Positions 36,608 to 47,434 are shown, counted from the stretch's first letter. The stretch: 64,000 nt of DNA from Pseudomonas fluorescens (GCF_902498065.1 NZ_CABVIR010000003.1:248001-312000); one strand, 5' to 3'. The notes: generated by a model from the letters alone, not told the origin. Translations and numbers: made by a program.

Positions 36608-37393
36608 TCAGAGATCGGCCGGCAGCGGCTCTTTCAGCCAGGTCTGTGAGTTTTTTTCCAGTGCACCCTCAGTCTTGGCGGTGGCGAGAATCTGGTTGAC
36701 CTTGCCCAGCAACGCCGGCTCGTTCTTGTTCACGCCGACGTAGACCGGCGAGTCCTTGAGCTTCACTTTCAGTGCCGGCACGCGTTTCGGGTTTTTCTCG
36801 CTGATCGCGATCATTACCACGTTGCCGCTGGCGATCAGGTCGACCTGGCCGGCGAGGTAGGCGGCGATGGTCGAGTTGTTGTCTTCGAAGCGCTTGATGG
36901 TTACGCCTTCGGGGGCGACTTTGGTCAGTTCGATGTCTTCGATGGCACCGCGAGTGACGCTAATGGTTTTGCCCTTGAGGTCGTCCAGGCCTTTGATGGC
37001 GGCATCCGGCGGGCCGAACACCGCGAGGTAGAAAGGCGCGTAGGCGCTGGAGAAATCGATGACCTTCTCGCGCTCGGGGTTCTTGCCGAGGCTGGAAATC
37101 ACCAGATCCACCTTGCCGGTGGTCAGGAACGGGATACGGTTGGTGCTGTTGACGGGCGTCAGCTCGAGTTTGACCTTGAGCTGGTCGGCCAGCAGTTTGG
37201 CGGTGTCGATATCGAGGCCGCGGGGTTTCATGTCCGGGCCGACCGAGCCGAACGGCGGAAAGTCTTGAGGCACGGCAACCTTGAGGACGCCGCGTTTGAC
37301 CACATCCTCCAGACCGTCGGCGTGGGCGGGCGCCTGGCTCAGCAACAGGCTGGCAAACAGGGCGGCGAGGAGGGCGCTGTAACGCTGGGTCAT
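36608..37393 (-). CDS. amino-acid ABC transporter, periplasmic binding protein
   Basis: A 261-aa solute-binding protein (family 3, SBP_bac_3) and first gene of the transporter operon. The signal peptide ends APAHA at residue 25. The mature part has GVLKVAVPQDFPPFGSVGPDMKPRG, the domain signature DIDTAKLLADQLKVKLEL and RIPFLTTGKVDLVISSLG with the Arg and Asp expected to grip the amino-acid backbone. The ligand is unknown. It diverges from a FadR-family regulator, which is a candidate controller. Confidence 0.92.
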   Translation of the reverse strand: MTQRYSALLAALFASLLLSQAPAHADGLEDVVKRGVLKVAVPQDFPPFGSVGPDMKPRGLDIDTAKLLADQLKVKLELTPVNSTNRIPFLTTGKVDLVISSLGKNPEREKVIDFSSAYAPFYLAVFGPPDAAIKGLDDLKGKTISVTRGAIEDIELTKVAPEGVTIKRFEDNNSTIAAYLAGQVDLIASGNVVMIAISEKNPKRVPALKVKLKDSPVYVGVNKNEPALLGKVNQILATAKTEGALEKNSQTWLKEPLPADL

Positions 37394-37506
37394 GGCAAAT
37401 CTCCGGATCGGCGAGGAATGATTTCTGCGGATCGACAGAGCACGGGCCATGCCAACATCGGTTTTATGGGCGCGAAGCCGCGGATTTGCTGGTGTTTCTC
37501 GGTCTT

Positions 37507-37521
37507 ACTGGTCTGAACAGT
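37507..37521. promoter_or_regulatory. candidate operator in the regulator-transporter space
   Basis: ACTG (37507-37510), seven bases, CAGT (37518-37521) is an inverted repeat with the spacing seen in FadR-type operators, in the 254-bp divergent space between the binding-protein gene and the GntR gene. The match is short, so the call is weak. Confidence 0.25.
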
Positions 37522-37647
37522 CGAGCGGCGTTTTGCACTCCCATAGCGCATCCTCGCCAATCACCGAACCCCGGTGGGGCACGACTTGCCGGGCGCCGCG
37601 AATAGCTTTAAAACTAACCGCTCATTTGCCTGGTTCGTCCGAAAACC

Positions 37648-38355
37648 ATGAATTCGATCTCCCGAGCTGTACCTGAAGTGGCACTGCAAGCCATCCGCAA
37701 ATTGATCGCCGAACACGGTTTCGGGCCGGGGGATGCCTTGCCTTCGCAACGGGATCTGGCGGTGCAATTGGGGGTCAGTCGGGCGTCGTTGCGGGAGGCG
37801 TTGTCGTCGCTGAGTGCATTGGGCGTGATCAGCATTCAACCAGGCAAAGGCGTTTTCGTGCAGGCGCCGGTAGACCTGCCGCGCGCCGATGCGTCATTGA
37901 GCTGGCCATTCGCGGCACAGGCGTCGCCGCTGGATATTTTCCAGTTGCGCTATGCCCTGGAAGGTTTTGCCGCCGGGCTGGCCGCCGTGACGTTGAGCAC
38001 CGATGACCTCGATACGCTGGAGGATAATGTCGCCGCCATGCGTAATGAGTTGAAGGTTGGCGACTTCGAGGCGGCGGCGCGCCTGGACTTCGAGTTTCAC
38101 CGGCGCATCCTGCTGGCCAGCGGTAATCAGGCGATGCTGAGCATCCTGACGGCCAGTGCCGACATTTTTCTGGAGAGCCAGAAGCTACCGTTCATCCGGG
38201 CCGAACGGGCCATGGAAACCTGGCACGAACACCGCAAAATCCTCCGTGCACTGGCCCGGCGCTCGTCCGGCGCGGCGCAGAAGGCGATGCACGAACATGT
38301 GCGCAACGCCGCCCTGCGTACCGGAATTGCCTTCGTCGCTCCCGCCACATCCTGA
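37648..38355 (+). CDS. FadR/GntR family transcriptional regulator
   Basis: A 235-aa regulator: winged helix (about 1-70, with GDALPSQRDLAVQLGVSRASLREALSSL) and a C-terminal FCD domain (about 90-225) with LRYALEGFAAGLAA and metal ligand candidates in DFEFHRRILLASGN and WHEHRKILRAL. FCD regulators sense organic acids or amino acids. The divergent amino-acid transporter next door is the likely target. Monocistronic. Confidence 0.9.
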   Translation: MNSISRAVPEVALQAIRKLIAEHGFGPGDALPSQRDLAVQLGVSRASLREALSSLSALGVISIQPGKGVFVQAPVDLPRADASLSWPFAAQASPLDIFQLRYALEGFAAGLAAVTLSTDDLDTLEDNVAAMRNELKVGDFEAAARLDFEFHRRILLASGNQAMLSILTASADIFLESQKLPFIRAERAMETWHEHRKILRALARRSSGAAQKAMHEHVRNAALRTGIAFVAPATS

Positions 38356-38475
38356 CTTGAGCTATACCCAAACTCATGTACCACCATAGCGAGACTCAAT
38401 CATCTGCACCTTCCTGAACGAGGGAAGGGCGGCTATGATGGGCCACGTTTTTTTGCTTACAACCTGGAGACTTCC

Positions 38476-38805
38476 ATGAGCAGCGATCTTATCAAACACG
38501 TTAGCGACGCTAGCTTCGAGGCCGACGTACTCAAGGCCGAAGGCGCTGTACTGGTCGACTACTGGGCTGAATGGTGCGGCCCTTGCAAAATGATCGCTCC
38601 TGTTCTGGACGAAATTGCTGAAACCTACAAAGGCAAGCTGACCGTTGCCAAACTGAACATCGACGAAAACCAGGAAACCCCGGCCAAGCATGGCGTGCGT
38701 GGTATCCCGACCCTGATGCTGTTCAAGAACGGCAACGTTGAAGCGACCAAGGTCGGCGCACTGTCGAAGTCGCAACTGGCTGCTTTCCTCGACGCCAACA
38801 TCTAA
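38476..38805 (+). CDS. trxA: TrxA, thioredoxin 1
   Basis: A 109-aa thioredoxin with active site WCGPC (Cys34, Cys37), Asp27 in the VDYWAEWCG strand, and cis-Pro in [12 protein letters not shown] general cytoplasmic disulfide reductase. GGAG is eight bases before ATG, and a -10-like TATGAT lies at 38434-38439. Its terminator is at 38826. rho follows in the same orientation from its own promoter, as in E. coli. Confidence 0.97.
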   Translation: MSSDLIKHVSDASFEADVLKAEGAVLVDYWAEWCGPCKMIAPVLDEIAETYKGKLTVAKLNIDENQETPAKHGVRGIPTLMLFKNGNVEATKVGALSKSQLAAFLDANI

Positions 38806-38825
38806 GCGTCGCAGTAAAGTGTCCG

Positions 38826-38857
38826 AAAAAAGGCCCCGCATATTGCGGGGCTTTTTC
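38826..38857 (+). terminator. trxA terminator
   Basis: GCCCCGC (38833-38839) pairs with GCGGGGC (38845-38851) within a longer AAAAAG/CTTTTT-flanked stem, followed by T run. Typical rho-independent terminator. Confidence 0.88.
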
Positions 38858-38860
38858 GTT

Positions 38861-39054
38861 ATTGAGGGCTAGACGCTCCGAAATTCAGGTGTTACATTCG
38901 GCCCCGCACTGGTTTCTCCACTGCCCCCTGCTAGCCGTCGCCGACGCACTCCTTTTCGAATAAGTACGCGATCCTGTCGCCTTCTCTGCGGCGCGGCCTC
39001 ATTAAGCCAAAAGCTTAATTTCCCCCCCTCCATAAATGATTACGTCATTCCTAT
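38861..39054 (+). promoter_or_regulatory. rho 5 prime leader, Pseudomon-Rho RNA candidate
   Basis: The 194 bases between the trxA terminator and rho are free of genes and full of small inverted repeats: ATTAAGC-caaaa-GCTTAAT (39001-39019) and AATGA-ttacg-TCATT (39035-39049). No Shine-Dalgarno sequence precedes the rho ATG. A conserved structured RNA, Pseudomon-Rho, is known upstream of rho in pseudomonads, and this region is in the right place. It may serve autoregulation by Rho. Confidence 0.6.
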
Positions 39055-40314
<1,260 letters not shown>

Positions 40315-40330
40315 CACGCAGTCCGCTGCA

Positions 40331-40362
40331 AAAAAAGCGCCCCGAACAGGGCGCTTTTTTTT
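40331..40362 (+). terminator. rho gene terminator
   Basis: AAAAAAGCGCCC (40331-40342) pairs perfectly with GGGCGCTTTTTT (40349-40360), with a T run following. Strong intrinsic terminator. Confidence 0.92.
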
Positions 40363-40453
40363 GTGCGTGAGATTTGTGTCTTGATTGATAACTTTCATGC
40401 CGCCACGATGTCCCTTTCTGATCGTTTTTGTATCGGATACGACAAGGGACGTT

Positions 40454-42409
40454 ATGCATACATTTGGCAGTCGCCGTGACATTGACGGCTTGCGGGCTTT
40501 GGCCGTCATTCCGGTCGTGCTCTTTCACTTTGGTTTCAGTACGTTTAGCGGTGGCTTCGTCGGTGTTGATGTTTTCTTTGTCATTTCCGGGTTCCTGATT
40601 ACCAGCATCCTGTTCCGCGAGATCAGCGCGCAGCGTTTCAGCTTCGTCGATTTCTGGGCGCGCCGTGCACGACGCATCCTTCCGGCACTGAGCGTGGTGC
40701 TATTGGTCACGTTGGCACTGGGCTGGTTATTGCTGACGGCCAAGGACTTCTCCGAGCTGGGAAGGACGGTTCGTTATCAGTCGCTGTTCATTTCAAACAT
40801 TCTGTTCATGCGCGAAGACGGTTACTTCCAGCCGGCGTCGGATTTGAAACCGTTGCTTCATACCTGGTCGCTGGCCGTTGAAGAGCAGTACTACATCTTC
40901 TTTCCACTGTTGATGGTGGTGTTGATGCGCCATGTTCGCCATTGGCGCTGGATGCTGTTTGCGGTGCTGTTGATCTCTTTCGGACTGAACATCGCTTATA
41001 TCGATCGTAAACCCGACTTCACTTTCTTTTCGCTGCCGACGCGTGCCTGGGAGCTGTTATGCGGCGCAATGCTCGCGGTGCTGCCTGCGCGCAAACACGC
41101 TGTTCGACCCTGGCTCGCTCAGTCTGTCGGTGCTGCCGGGTTGGCGGCTGTTCTACTGGCGGTGTTCACGTTTGACCGGGGGACGGTGTTTCCAGGCTGG
41201 GCAGCGTTGTTGCCGGTACTCGGTGCCACGGCGCTGATCTGGTCGGGCGGACAGGGTTCTACCTGGGCCGGCCAGCTGTTGAGTGCGCGTGTTTTTGTCT
41301 GGATCGGCTTACTCTCCTATTCTTTTTATCTGTGGCACTGGCCGGTCTTTGTCTATGCCAATGCCATTTCGATCGACGGCGTTCAGCGTTGGGAGGCGGT
41401 CGGCTGGATTCTGCTGGCGCTGGGCCTGGCCTGGTTGAGCTGGCGCTTCGTCGAATTGCCGTTCCGTGAAAAACGCCTGCTGGCCGGACGCAAGCACGTG
41501 CTGGTCGGCGGCTTGATGGCGATGGCTGTCCTCGCGGTGACGGGCTCCGTCGTGCGTTCTCAGGAGGGCTTTCCTCAGCGTCTGACCGGCAAAGCGCTGG
41601 AGTATGCGCAGGCCAGGGAATGGCGCGCCGGGCAGATGAAATGCATGCTGGTGACCAAGGACAAGAAGCTCGACAAGGCCTGTCTGCTTGGTGGCAACCA
41701 AGAGGTCCCTGCGACCCGATTGGTCTGGGGCGATAGCCATGCCGCGGCTTTGATGCCGGCCATTGAAAGTGGCGCCAGGCGCGAGGGCCGCCCGGTGTGG
41801 CTTTACAGCATGAGCGCCTGTCCGTCGATCCTCAGCGATGACCCGCGCCAACGCTGCAAGGACTTCAACGAACAGACCATGGAGCAGGTTCGTCGGTTGC
41901 AGATCAAGGACGTGGTGCTGGCCTCCAACTGGAGTCTTTACGTTTACGGTCGTGAAGACGGCGACAAAAAAGTCTTGCTCAACGCCCGCGACAATACGGC
42001 TCAGTCTGAGGCGCGCATGGCCTCGGCGATCGAAGCACGGGTGGCGGCGATCAGGGCTACGGGGGCGCAAGTCTGGCTGTTCAAGGAAGTGCCGCTGCAG
42101 CGCAAGGGTGCAATCAGCCGGCTGACGAGTCTCGCCCGGATCGGGCGTTCGGCCGAGGGGCTGGGGCGGCCGCTCGATGAGCACCTGGCTCGCCAGCATT
42201 TTCTCAGCGGCTTGTTCGATTCGATGAGCGCCGCCGACCCGGGCGTGCATGTCATTGATCCAACGCCGCTGATGTGTGCGGACGAGGTCTGCAGCATCGA
42301 AGTCAACGGCCATTCGAAGTACAAGGATGAGGATCATCTCTCGGACACTGGCAGCGCCTGGCTGAGCCCGCTGTTTACGCCGATGCTGCTGGGCGCAAAT
42401 CACAATTGA
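40454..42409 (+). CDS. OafA-type acyltransferase with SGNH domain
   Basis: A 651-aa membrane O-acyltransferase (acyltransferase 3 family) fused to a periplasmic SGNH domain. The N-terminal half (about ten membrane segments) starts [20 protein letters not shown], including the catalytic-type His/Asp motif, and holds [13 protein letters not shown] and [12 protein letters not shown]. The C-terminal SGNH part has [12 protein letters not shown] and [13 protein letters not shown]. Such proteins O-acetylate LPS O-antigen, peptidoglycan or exopolysaccharide. The substrate is unknown. ATG at 40454 is chosen because the family begins just there and AAGGGA precedes it. Confidence 0.9.
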   Translation: MHTFGSRRDIDGLRALAVIPVVLFHFGFSTFSGGFVGVDVFFVISGFLITSILFREISAQRFSFVDFWARRARRILPALSVVLLVTLALGWLLLTAKDFSELGRTVRYQSLFISNILFMREDGYFQPASDLKPLLHTWSLAVEEQYYIFFPLLMVVLMRHVRHWRWMLFAVLLISFGLNIAYIDRKPDFTFFSLPTRAWELLCGAMLAVLPARKHAVRPWLAQSVGAAGLAAVLLAVFTFDRGTVFPGWAALLPVLGATALIWSGGQGSTWAGQLLSARVFVWIGLLSYSFYLWHWPVFVYANAISIDGVQRWEAVGWILLALGLAWLSWRFVELPFREKRLLAGRKHVLVGGLMAMAVLAVTGSVVRSQEGFPQRLTGKALEYAQAREWRAGQMKCMLVTKDKKLDKACLLGGNQEVPATRLVWGDSHAAALMPAIESGARREGRPVWLYSMSACPSILSDDPRQRCKDFNEQTMEQVRRLQIKDVVLASNWSLYVYGREDGDKKVLLNARDNTAQSEARMASAIEARVAAIRATGAQVWLFKEVPLQRKGAISRLTSLARIGRSAEGLGRPLDEHLARQHFLSGLFDSMSAADPGVHVIDPTPLMCADEVCSIEVNGHSKYKDEDHLSDTGSAWLSPLFTPMLLGANHN

Positions 42410-42470
42410 CCGTGCTGTTTTAACGCCAGAGCAGGTAGGATGTACGCCTATTTTCGGGGTGGCATCTTCA

Positions 42471-43937
42471 ATGAAATTCAAGGACCTTCGGGATTTCGTG
42501 CAGCAACTTGAGCAGCGCGGAGAGTTGAAACGCATCCAGATTCCCGTCTCTCCAGTGCTGGAGATGACGGAAGTCTGCGACCGCACGCTACGGGCCAAAG
42601 GCCCGGCACTGTTGTTCGAGAACCCCACCGGCTACGACATCCCGGTTCTGGGCAACCTGTTCGGGACCCCCGAGCGGGTGGCCATGGGCATGGGCGCCGA
42701 AGCGGTGAGCGAACTGCGCGAGATCGGCAAGCTGCTGGCGTTCCTCAAGGAGCCCGAGCCGCCGAAAGGCTTGAAGGACGCCTGGTCGAAGCTGCCGATC
42801 TTCCGCAAGATCATTGCCATGGCACCTAAAGTGGTCAAAGACGCGGTGTGCCAGGAAGTGGTCATCGAAGGCGATGACGTCGACCTCGCGATGCTGCCGG
42901 TGCAGACCTGCTGGCCCGGCGACGTGGCCCCGCTGATCACTTGGGGCCTGACCGTCACCAAGGGTCCGAACAAGGACCGCCAGAACCTCGGCATCTACCG
43001 TCAGCAAGTGATCGGCCGCAACAAGGTCATCATGCGCTGGCTGAGCCACCGTGGCGGCGCGCTGGATTACCGCGAGTGGTGCGAGAAGCATCCGGGCCAG
43101 CCGTTCCCGGTCTCCGTGGCGCTCGGTGCTGACCCGGCGACCATCCTCGGTGCCGTGACGCCAGTGCCGGACAGCCTCTCCGAATACGCCTTTGCCGGTC
43201 TTCTACGCGGTAACCGCACCGAACTGGTGAAGTGCCGCGGCAATGACCTGCAAGTCCCGGCCACCGCCGAGATCATCCTTGAAGGCGTGATCCATCCGGG
43301 CGAAATGGCCGACGAAGGCCCGTACGGCGACCACACCGGTTATTACAACGAAGTCGACAGCTTCCCGGTGTTCACCGTCGAGCGCATTACCCACCGGATC
43401 AAGCCGATCTACCACAGCACCTACACCGGTCGTCCGCCGGATGAGCCGGCGATTCTCGGCGTCGCGCTGAACGAAGTGTTCGTGCCGATCCTGCAGAAGC
43501 AGTTCCCGGAGATCACCGACTTCTACCTGCCGCCGGAAGGTTGCTCGTACCGCATGGCCATCGTGACCATGAAGAAGTCGTATCCCGGCCATGCCAAGCG
43601 GGTAATGCTCGGTGTCTGGTCGTTTTTGCGACAGTTCATGTATACCAAGTTCGTTATCGTCACTGACGACGATATCAACGCACGGGACTGGAACGACGTG
43701 ATCTGGGCCATCACTACGCGCATGGACCCCAAGCGCGACACGGTGATGATCGACAACACGCCGATCGACTACCTCGATTTCGCCTCGCCGGTATCCGGCC
43801 TGGGGTCGAAAATGGGACTCGATGCCACGCATAAATGGCCCGGCGAAACCACGCGCGAGTGGGGCCGGGTAATCGTCAAGGATGATGCCGTGACCCAACG
43901 GATCGATGCCATCTGGAATCAGTTAGGAATAGATTGA
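42471..43937 (+). CDS. ubiD: UbiD, 3-octaprenyl-4-hydroxybenzoate decarboxylase
   Basis: Decarboxylates the polyprenylated 4-hydroxybenzoate in ubiquinone synthesis with prenylated FMN supplied by UbiX. The 488-aa length is standard. Motifs: [20 protein letters not shown] at the start, [22 protein letters not shown], and the catalytic stretch with Glu-Arg-Glu type residues in [21 protein letters not shown] at 42471 is chosen over one four codons earlier because it gives the canonical N-terminus. Its stop shares one base with the downstream reductase start. Confidence 0.95.
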   Translation: MKFKDLRDFVQQLEQRGELKRIQIPVSPVLEMTEVCDRTLRAKGPALLFENPTGYDIPVLGNLFGTPERVAMGMGAEAVSELREIGKLLAFLKEPEPPKGLKDAWSKLPIFRKIIAMAPKVVKDAVCQEVVIEGDDVDLAMLPVQTCWPGDVAPLITWGLTVTKGPNKDRQNLGIYRQQVIGRNKVIMRWLSHRGGALDYREWCEKHPGQPFPVSVALGADPATILGAVTPVPDSLSEYAFAGLLRGNRTELVKCRGNDLQVPATAEIILEGVIHPGEMADEGPYGDHTGYYNEVDSFPVFTVERITHRIKPIYHSTYTGRPPDEPAILGVALNEVFVPILQKQFPEITDFYLPPEGCSYRMAIVTMKKSYPGHAKRVMLGVWSFLRQFMYTKFVIVTDDDINARDWNDVIWAITTRMDPKRDTVMIDNTPIDYLDFASPVSGLGSKMGLDATHKWPGETTREWGRVIVKDDAVTQRIDAIWNQLGID

Positions 43938-44905
43938 TGCGTGTAACCTTGCAGCCCTCCGGAGCAGTGCTTGAGATTCTGCCCGGCGAGCGGATTCTCG
44001 ATGGCGCACGCCGTCTGGGCTATGAATGCCCGCAAAGCTGTCGTAATGGCAACTGCCATGTGTGCGCCGCGCTGCTGGTGGAAGGGCGAGTCGAGCAGGC
44101 AGGTGGTGTGCGCGACCATGGCGAGTTCTACACTTGCATAGCAGAGCCGCTGGAAGACTGCATCGTGCTGTGGGATGGCGTGCTCGCGCTGGGAGAATTG
44201 CCGGTGCGCAGCGTTTCGTGTCAGGTCATTGAATGCAAGGATGTCGGCGGCGATACCTGGCGTGTGAGCCTGCGCACGCCGGCCGGCAAACCCCCGCGTT
44301 ATCACGCCGGTCAGTATTTGATGATCGAGCGGGAGAACGGCGAAAAATCCGCATTTTCCCTGGCTTCGGCGCCGCATGCGGGGCGTGACCTGCAAATTCA
44401 CGTACTGGCGCGCGAAAGCAGTGCACTGAGCCTGATCGAGCAACTGCAACGCAATCCGCTGGTGCGGATCGAAATGCCCTTCGGTGATACCCACCTGGCG
44501 GAATTGCCGGACGGGCCGTTGGTGCTGATCGCTGCGGGTACGGGCATGGGTCAGATCCACAGCCTGATCGAACATTGCCGAGCCTCCGGTTTCAAGCATC
44601 CGGTGCATCTGTATTGGGGCGTACGTCGTCCCGAAGACTTTTATGAAATCGAGCATTGGGACGAGTGGCTGAAACTGCCCAATCTGTTCTTGCATAAAGT
44701 CGTCAGCGATCAATGTGGCTGGCCGGGGCGTTGCGGGATGTTGCATGAGGCGGTGTGCGAGGATTTTTCGGACCTCAAAGCGCTGCATGTCTATGCCAGC
44801 GGTTCTCCTGCCATGGTCTATGGCACGCTGGATGCTCTGGTTGACGCCGGGATGGATGCTCATCAGATGCGTGCGGATGTGTTTGCGTACGCGCCGCGCT
44901 CTTGA
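43937..44905 (+). CDS. 2Fe-2S ferredoxin-NAD(P)H reductase fused protein
   Basis: A 322-aa iron-sulfur flavoprotein of the ferredoxin/oxidoreductase class, often annotated CDP-6-deoxy-delta-3,4-glucoseen reductase. The N-terminal plant-type 2Fe-2S domain has CRNGNCHVC (C-x4-C-x2-C) and a later FYTCIA Cys. An FAD domain with RYHAGQYLM and an NAD domain (LVLIAAGTGMGQIHSL, VYASGSPAMVYGTL) follow. No sugar-dehydratase gene is nearby, so a deoxysugar role is unlikely. Tight coupling to ubiD suggests it delivers electrons, perhaps reduced flavin, to that pathway. This is inference. Confidence 0.82.
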   Translation: MRVTLQPSGAVLEILPGERILDGARRLGYECPQSCRNGNCHVCAALLVEGRVEQAGGVRDHGEFYTCIAEPLEDCIVLWDGVLALGELPVRSVSCQVIECKDVGGDTWRVSLRTPAGKPPRYHAGQYLMIERENGEKSAFSLASAPHAGRDLQIHVLARESSALSLIEQLQRNPLVRIEMPFGDTHLAELPDGPLVLIAAGTGMGQIHSLIEHCRASGFKHPVHLYWGVRRPEDFYEIEHWDEWLKLPNLFLHKVVSDQCGWPGRCGMLHEAVCEDFSDLKALHVYASGSPAMVYGTLDALVDAGMDAHQMRADVFAYAPRS

Positions 44906-44918
44906 GCCGCGCTCTTGA
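44893..44918 (+). repeat. 13-bp tandem duplication across the reductase stop codon
   Basis: GCCGCGCTCTTGA occurs at 44893-44905, where it contains the stop codon TGA, and again immediately at 44906-44918. The second copy is non-coding. A recent slippage duplication is likely. Confidence 0.8.
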
Positions 44919-44926
44919 TCGTTATA

Positions 44927-45020
44927 ACTCCATATATAGCCGATCGGTATTTATAGAATTATATAAATACCGGTAGGTTATATATCGCTCCGGCATTTAT
45001 CTAAAACTGTGCCATGGCAC
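44927..45020. promoter_or_regulatory. AT-rich palindromic region before chaC
   Basis: Contains the perfect inverted repeat CGGTATTTATA (44945-44955) / TATAAATACCG (44962-44972) and the palindrome GTGCCATGGCAC (45009-45020), in DNA much richer in A and T than its neighbours. An imperfect direct copy of the left part recurs near 44977-45000 (TATATATCGCTCCGG then CATTTAT). The look is that of an operator cluster. Confidence 0.5.
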
Positions 45021-45111
45021 TTAAATTGCCTTAAAACATATGTGCCTTATTGTTACAGCGGTGCGTTCTATTAAGTAATCATCACCCGCGGGGAGCTGAA
45101 CGCTATTCGCC

Positions 45112-45780
45112 ATGAGCGCCATTGAATCTGCTTTCATGAATCTGGCTTATCCTCCGCAGCTCGATCTGGGGCCGCAGCTTACACACGAACAATTGCTCAG
45201 CTCGATGCAGTCGACCATGGCGCGCCACAAGGGTGGGCCGGTCTGGCTGTTTGCGTATGGCTCGCTGATCTGGCGTCCAGAATGTGCGGCGGTCGAACGC
45301 GTTCGCGGCCGGGTGCATGGCTACCATCGCGGTTTGTACTTGTGGTCTCACGAACATCGCGGCACGCCGGAAGTGCCAGGGCTGGTGTTTGGCCTGGATC
45401 GCGGCGGTTCTTGCAGCGGCTTCGCATATCGCTTGCCGGAAGAACAACTCGAAGCCTCTCTTTACGCGTTGTGGCAGCGCGAAATGCCATTCCCTTCATA
45501 TCGCCCACACTGGCTCAACTGCCGTCTCGAAGACGGAAGCCAGGTTCAGGCGTTGGGGTTTGTGTTGGAGCGACACTTGCCCAGCTATGCCGGTAACTTG
45601 CCGGATCACGTGCTGAGCCATGTGTTTGAAAACGCTCGCGGGCGTTACGGTACCACTCGCGATTATGTCGAGCAGACCGCCAACGCCCTGCGTAGCCACG
45701 CCATGCCAGACCGGAATCTGGAGGCGCGGCTCAAGCGCTGCAAATCAAAGGTCGATCAAGCGATGGCTTCGCGGGACTGA
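45112..45780 (+). CDS. chaC: ChaC-type gamma-glutamylcyclotransferase
   Basis: A 222-aa enzyme of the ChaC/GCG family that cleaves glutathione to 5-oxoproline and Cys-Gly. The substrate loop YGSLIWRPE (residues 49-57) and the [21 protein letters not shown] strand are diagnostic; WQREM near residue 123 contains the conserved Glu region. The gene overlaps the end of glpT (opposite strand) by 25 bases. Upstream lies the AT-rich palindromic region, which may regulate it. Confidence 0.9.
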   Translation: MSAIESAFMNLAYPPQLDLGPQLTHEQLLSSMQSTMARHKGGPVWLFAYGSLIWRPECAAVERVRGRVHGYHRGLYLWSHEHRGTPEVPGLVFGLDRGGSCSGFAYRLPEEQLEASLYALWQREMPFPSYRPHWLNCRLEDGSQVQALGFVLERHLPSYAGNLPDHVLSHVFENARGRYGTTRDYVEQTANALRSHAMPDRNLEARLKRCKSKVDQAMASRD

Positions 45781-47105
45781 CTGGCGACCTGTTTGTGCCA
45801 CAAGGTTGGTGCAAGGAACGCCATCGCCAGCAGGCACGCGCCGATCAGCAGGACGAAACCGCCGTCCCAGCCGAAATGGTCCACGGTGTAGCCCATGGCT
45901 GCACTGGCCGCGACTGAACCACCCAGGTAACCGAACAGACCCGTGAAGCCCGCTGCGGTACCGGCGGCTTTCTTCGGTGCCAGTTCCAGCGCCTGCAAGC
46001 CGATCAGCATCACCGGACCGTAGATCAGGAAACCAATCGAGATCAGCGCGATCATGTCGACCGTCGGGTTACCGGCCGGGTTGAGCCAATACACCAACGT
46101 CGCTACGGTCACCAACGCCATGAACACCATGCCGGTCAGGCCACGGTTGCCACGGAAGATCTTGTCCGACATCCAGCCGCACAACAGCGTCCCGGGAATA
46201 CCTGCCCACTCGTAGAGGAAATACGCCCACGAGGTTTTATCCACGCTGAAGCCTTTGGCTTCCTTGAGGTAGGTCGGTGCCCAGTCCAGCACGCCGTAGC
46301 GCAGCAGGTAGACAAAGACGTTAGCCATGGCGATGTACCAGAGCATTTTGTTGCGAAGCACGTATTTGACGAAGATTTCCTTGGCGCTGAATTCCTCTTC
46401 GTGACTGGCGTCGTAGCCTTCCGGGTAGTCGTTCTTGTACTTCTCGATCGGCGGCAGGCCGACCGATTGGGGCGTATCGCGCATCGTGGCGAAGGCAAAC
46501 ACCGCCACGGCCATGGCCACTGCAGCAGGCACGTAAAACGCCGCGTGCCAGTCATTGAACAGGCCCATGCCGAGCAGGAACAGCGGGCCGATCAAGCCGC
46601 CGCCGACGTTGTGCGCCACGTTCCACAAGGACACCACGCCCCCGCGTTCCTTCTGCGACCACCAGTGGACCATGGTCCGGCCACTCGGCGGCCAACCCAT
46701 GCCCTGCGCCCAGCCATTGATAAACAGCAGGATGAACATGATGGTCACGCTGGACGTCGCCCAGGGCGCGAAACCGAAAATGAACATCACGCCGGCAGAA
46801 ACCAGCAGGCCGAACGGCAGGAAGAAGCGCGGGTTGGAACGGTCGGAAACAATGCCCATCAGGAACTTGGACAGGCCGTAGGCGATAGCAATCGCCGACA
46901 ACGCCAGGCCCAGCTCGCCGCGGGTATAGCCCTCTTCGATCAGGTAGGGCATGGCGAGGGAGAAGTTTTTGCGCAGCAGGTAATAACCCGCATAGCCGAT
47001 GAAGATGCCGGCGAAGATCTGCCAGCGATGGCGTCGGTAGGCGCTGTCTATTTTTTCTTCAGGCAATGGAGCCTGATGTGCGGCAGGACGAAAGAAAGCA
47101 AACAT
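45756..47105 (-). CDS. glpT: GlpT, glycerol-3-phosphate/phosphate antiporter
   Basis: A 449-aa member of the major facilitator superfamily (OPA family) with 12 membrane helices, importing glycerol-3-phosphate in exchange for phosphate; it is also a fosfomycin entry route in pseudomonads. The substrate-binding residues known in E. coli GlpT appear at the same positions: Arg45 (YYLLRKN), His165 (WNVAHNVGG) and Arg269 ([10 protein letters not shown]). The leader carries a concentric inverted repeat around a GlpR-like palindrome. Confidence 0.96.
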   Translation of the reverse strand: MFAFFRPAAHQAPLPEEKIDSAYRRHRWQIFAGIFIGYAGYYLLRKNFSLAMPYLIEEGYTRGELGLALSAIAIAYGLSKFLMGIVSDRSNPRFFLPFGLLVSAGVMFIFGFAPWATSSVTIMFILLFINGWAQGMGWPPSGRTMVHWWSQKERGGVVSLWNVAHNVGGGLIGPLFLLGMGLFNDWHAAFYVPAAVAMAVAVFAFATMRDTPQSVGLPPIEKYKNDYPEGYDASHEEEFSAKEIFVKYVLRNKMLWYIAMANVFVYLLRYGVLDWAPTYLKEAKGFSVDKTSWAYFLYEWAGIPGTLLCGWMSDKIFRGNRGLTGMVFMALVTVATLVYWLNPAGNPTVDMIALISIGFLIYGPVMLIGLQALELAPKKAAGTAAGFTGLFGYLGGSVAASAAMGYTVDHFGWDGGFVLLIGACLLAMAFLAPTLWHKQVASQSREAIA

Positions 47106-47434
47106 TCAAGAGCTCCAGTTTTCTTGTTTTGACTGCGGATGCGAATGTTACAGTTTCGTTACCGAAAATAGCACTGGTTCGCATCCTCAAAACAGCGGAA
47201 ATGTTGGAGATCGCATGTTCTTTTACGAACATGTCGCTCAGGTATAAGTGAAGGGCGCTGTGGGAATTGTTACCTGACGATCCTTTATGACGCGGTTTTG
47301 TCCAGAGTAGGGCGGGGCTTTGGGAAATGTCCTGCGTCTAAAGGGGAAGCCATGGCGTTATGCAAAAAATCATCGAGCCTTAACCTTTGTGCTGTTGCCA
47401 GATTTGGCTTTTCAGTCGCGAAGGAGTGGGAGTT
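47106..47434. other. glpT / TonB-like gene divergent intergenic region
   Basis: This 329-bp space holds the glpT control region at its left end (47126-47193). From 47200 to 47434 it contains no gene; a purine-rich AAGGAG at 47420-47425 serves the TonB-like gene. Confidence 0.6.
47126..47193. promoter_or_regulatory. concentric inverted repeat / GlpR-like operator before glpT
   Basis: Inner palindrome TTTCGTTACCGAAA (47154-47167) resembles the TTTCG/CGAAA glycerol-3-phosphate repressor sites of Pseudomonas. Around it lie the arms GGATGCGAA (47137-47145) and TTCGCATCC (47178-47186), extended by GTTTTGA (47126-47132) and TCAAAAC (47187-47193) with four extra bases on the left. The two palindromes share a centre within a base. 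Confidence 0.5.

Noticed and set aside
40454-42409. O-antigen or prophage modification cassette
   Set aside because: The acyltransferase is a single gene between rho and ubiD, with no polysaccharide cluster or phage gene in the vicinity.
43937-44905. Deoxysugar biosynthesis gene (CDP-6-deoxy-glucoseen reductase)
   Set aside because: No sugar nucleotide gene is near and the same domain order occurs in many electron-transfer reductases; the label is probably a database carry-over.
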